Shown here piece after piece: positions 53,880 through 55,878 of a DNA stretch of 55,878 bases. The stretch lies in assembly GCF_000379125.1 (NCBI RefSeq), contig NZ_KB900627.1, forward strand, positions 715,748-771,625, written 5' to 3'. The stretch is from Methylosinus sp. LW4. GTDB lineage: Bacteria > Pseudomonadota > Alphaproteobacteria > Rhizobiales > Beijerinckiaceae. Position 1 is the stretch's first letter, and the number at the start of each line of letters is the position of its first letter. The position numbers were made by a program, and so were the translations under genes. Under the pieces are notes generated by a model, which made no database searches, had not been told where the DNA came from, and worked only from the letters and a program-made list of their open reading frames with translations.

Positions 53880-54595
53880 TTATTTCGGCAAGTTTGAAAG
53901 GCCGAGCAAAGTGCGCGTTTCGGTTTTGGCTGCGGAGAGCTCTTTCAAATATTCCGGGTTCTGCTTCATGATCGCATGGACAGTATAAGCAATGAGTTTG
54001 CTCGCTTGCAGGTCGCTTTTGTAATGAAGGCCACATACCATTCGACTATGTCCGTAATCTTCGGCGCGGGCAATGATTTCGTCGCGCTTCTCGGGAACCA
54101 TTTCCACGAGAGTCAGCCCAAGAAGCCAGCCCAGCAGTGTATGCCCACTGGGATAGGAGTCGGCCTTCGTCTTGGTTTTACAAATGGTCTTCAGCGTTTT
54201 GTCGACGTTGTAAGGATGCTCGCGATGAAAGTGCGCCTTCGCTACGCTGCCGTTCACCGCTTCATCGTTTCATCGTTTTCGATTTTCTTGCTCAACGCAG
54301 CGGTCAGAGGGAGATTTTCTGCCGAAAAGTTCTCTCCCAGAACTGTTTTGAACAGAAAAATGTGTTCATTTTCGTCATCCCATTGGGCGTGCGCCGCTTC
54401 CGCGGCAGTACGTGCGGCTTCGATTTTGTGGAGTTCCGCAAGTTCCTTCTGCTGCTTTTCTGAACCGTCGGCCGCTGGTGTCGAGAGAACCTCGACCGGC
54501 CGGGACTGTTCCGGCGAAACGAAAATCGGATCTTTTGCGAACGCCGGAGTCATGTATAGCGTCGAGAGGAGAAAAGCGATGAGAGTTTTGTTCAA
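53880..54595 (-). pseudogene. phoN: Class A acid phosphatase (PhoN-like), broken by 8-bp duplication
   Basis: Non-specific acid phosphatase of the PAP2 superfamily, secreted to the periplasm. The first frame (54254-54595) has a signal peptide (LIAFLLSTLYMTPAFAK) and the N-terminal part to SKKIENDETMKR. The second (53880-54257) has the catalytic motifs KTKTKADSYPSGH and GHSRMVCGLHYKSD. They overlap as GTGA. The junction contains TCATCGTT twice in tandem (54262-54277). Removing one copy fuses the frames as IENDEAVNGSVAKAHF, matching the family's usual sequence there. So the gene is frameshifted, either dead or phase-variable. Confidence 0.8.
54262..54277. repeat. 8-bp tandem duplication in phoN-like gene
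   Basis: TCATCGTT at 54262-54269 is repeated at 54270-54277. Two units give a frameshift; one unit restores the frame. Confidence 0.85.
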
Positions 54596-54979
54596 CTGAA
54601 GACCCCTGTCGGTCGAGATGGATAGTGCGTTTTGAACGCCTCGAACCGTTGGCTCTTCGGTATGACGAGCTTATGAATTCGCTACTTAAAACTAGCGTTA
54701 GGCCGAGGCACTCGACGAGGGCGAGACGCCTTTCTGAGACGGCGATGCATGTAGTGATCGTCGACAGACGATCTTCAATGTCCATTCCCTCGAAGGCCTG
54801 ATCGCAGGCGCACCCAGAGGGCGAATGTCCACTGACGGCGTAACCGGTCGTTGGCCAATCTGGAGGACCGGGTCTTCGTTGGGTCATAGTTCCTCCTTCG
54901 CCGTCCCGAAAAGCTAAGTAGCGCCGGAAAATGGAACTTCGGCGCACGGGACCGTAGGTCCGGTTCCTGGACGCGCGGG
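54596..54979. other. Intergenic region before right IS21 copy
   Basis: 384 bp. It contains dispersed repeat copy 5 near 54882. A minus-strand frame starting at the ATG in that repeat reads MTQRRPGPPDWPTTGYAV and runs on into the phosphatase gene, with no recognisable family. The phosphatase promoter should be near 54600-54700. Confidence 0.45.
54882..54926 (-). repeat. Dispersed short repeat, copy 5
   Basis: ggtcatagttcctccttcgc followed by cgtcccgaaaagctaagtag and cgcc; the first 20 bases are identical to copy 1, the rest has diverged. Confidence 0.65.
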
Positions 54980-55878
54980 TGTCGATTTCCGTCGAGATTT
55001 GACCCAGGATTTCCATTGAGAATTGACCCGGGTTGAAGATGGCTTGCGGGTCAGTCGGTCGTCAAGTTTTGGTCTTCTCCTTTGCAGGTTTGTCCGCCGT
55101 CGCCGAGCTGTCCTTGAACCGGAAGCTGTCGTTCCCGGTTTCGAGGATGTGGCAGCGGTGAGTGAGGCGATCGAGCAGAGCCGTCGTCATCTTGGCGTCC
55201 CCGAAGACGGCGGCCCATTCGCCGAAGCTCAGATTCGTCGTGATGATGACGCTGGTCCGCTCGTAGAGCTTGCTCAGCAGATGGAACAGCAGCGCCCCGC
55301 CGGAGCCGCTGAACGGCAGGTAGCCGAGCTCATCGAGGATGACGAGATCGGAATGAACGAGCCGCGCCGCGACTTGGCCCGACTTGCCTTGGTGCTTTTC
55401 AGTTTCGAGCGCGTTGACGAGCTCGACGGTGGAGAAGAACCGCACGCGCTTTCTGTGATGCTGGATCGCCTGGACGCCGATTGCTGTCGCCAGATGCGTC
55501 TTGCCCGTGCCAGGTCCCCCGACCAGGACGGCGTTATGCGCATCTTCGAGGAACTCGCAGCGATGAAGCTGGCGCGCGAGCGCCTCGTTGACCTCACTGC
55601 TGGCGAAGTCGAAGCCGGCGAGATCGCGATAGTTCGGGAACCGCGCGGATTTGAGCTGGTAGGCGATCGATCTCACCTCCCGGTCGGCGGTTTCCGCCTT
55701 CAAGAGTTGCGACAGGATCGGCAGCGCCGCCTCGAAGGCCGGGGAGCCTTGCTCGGTCAGCTCGCTGACGGCTTGCGCCATGCCGTGCATTTTGAGACTG
55801 CGCAGCATGATGACGATGGCGCCGGCGGCAGGATTATGACGCATGGCGCGCCTCCCGACCTTTGCGCAGCGCGTCGTA
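54980..55878 (-). mobile_element. IS21-family element, istB-side end (partial)
   Basis: Exact reverse complement of 1-899. The tip is at 54980 (tgtcgatttccgtcgag...). The element continues out of the window on the right, where istA would be. Together the two copies face each other across the whole window. Confidence 0.9.
55062..55844 (-). CDS. istB: IS21-family helper ATPase IstB
   Basis: 260-aa AAA+ ATPase, identical in sequence to the copy at 35-817 on the plus strand. Walker [10 protein letters not shown] and Walker [12 protein letters not shown] are present. The start ATG lies at 55844, 82 bases separate its stop from the IS tip at 54980. The adjoining istA lies outside the window. Confidence 0.95.
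   Translation of the reverse strand: MRHNPAAGAIVIMLRSLKMHGMAQAVSELTEQGSPAFEAALPILSQLLKAETADREVRSIAYQLKSARFPNYRDLAGFDFASSEVNEALARQLHRCEFLEDAHNAVLVGGPGTGKTHLATAIGVQAIQHHRKRVRFFSTVELVNALETEKHQGKSGQVAARLVHSDLVILDELGYLPFSGSGGALLFHLLSKLYERTSVIITTNLSFGEWAAVFGDAKMTTALLDRLTHRCHILETGNDSFRFKDSSATADKPAKEKTKT

Noticed and set aside
54375..55016. 213-aa minus-strand gene
   Set aside because: It overlaps the phosphatase gene and the IS tip in another frame and has no family features.

Overview
This 55.9 kb window is GC-rich alphaproteobacterial DNA. The gene families, NodT-type outer membrane factors, FecIR signalling and repeat types fit Rhizobiales, and a type II methanotroph such as Methylosinus or Methylocystis is my best guess from general resemblance, not from a marker gene. 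It is an accessory mosaic: insertion sequences, broken genes and transport or redox cassettes, with no rRNA, tRNA, CRISPR array or core housekeeping gene seen. The two ends are a perfect 899-bp inverted repeat, each arm being the istB end of the same IS21-family element, so the window lies between two inverted IS copies.

Layout. 1-3.1 kb: IS21 end, a MobF relaxase cut off by that IS, a small mobilisation-associated gene and an IHF/HU-like gene, all suggesting plasmid or conjugative-element ancestry. 3.6-15 kb: one long minus-strand metallophore locus (small Cys-rich protein, FecI-type sigma factor, FecR, STN-containing TonB-dependent receptor, PepSY membrane protein, a 121-aa orphan, MacA, MacB, NodT). 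It could import a ferric siderophore, reduce it and export it again, but has no biosynthesis genes. 15.5-21 kb: an AT-richer island of poorly known genes, including a two-gene cassette with an HExxH protein. 21-26 kb: GNAT acetyltransferase and an azoreductase/SnoaL/HxlR module split by a complete second IS21 element. 26-29 kb: ISL3 remnant, TadG-like vWA protein, chrA remnant. 29-34 kb: EmrA-EmrB-OMF pump with a divergent MarR gene. 34-34.7 kb: remnants of three IS families.

34.7-44.7 kb is a redox block: HxlR/azoreductase/NAD(P)-binding genes, then a long minus-strand operon (TetR, SDR, ferredoxin, an SDR split by IS110, SDR, NTF2-like, SDR), and a plus-strand SDR and FrnE/DsbA-like gene. 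45-51 kb: remnants of a TonB-like gene and of the 121-aa family, then an RND adaptor and permease, a beta-propeller protein and a trace of a lost outer membrane factor. 51.8-54.6 kb: a purple-acid-phosphatase-like metallophosphoesterase and a class A acid phosphatase broken by an 8-bp tandem duplication. A dispersed repeat of about 45-60 bp occurs at six sites, always in the same orientation.

The most interesting points are the HExxH two-gene cassette, the self-contained metallophore import/export locus, the short dispersed repeat carrying a ready-made Shine-Dalgarno and ATG, the IS110 insertion with its structured non-coding 5' segment, and the 8-bp duplication in the phosphatase gene. No search was run; all family calls are by reading.
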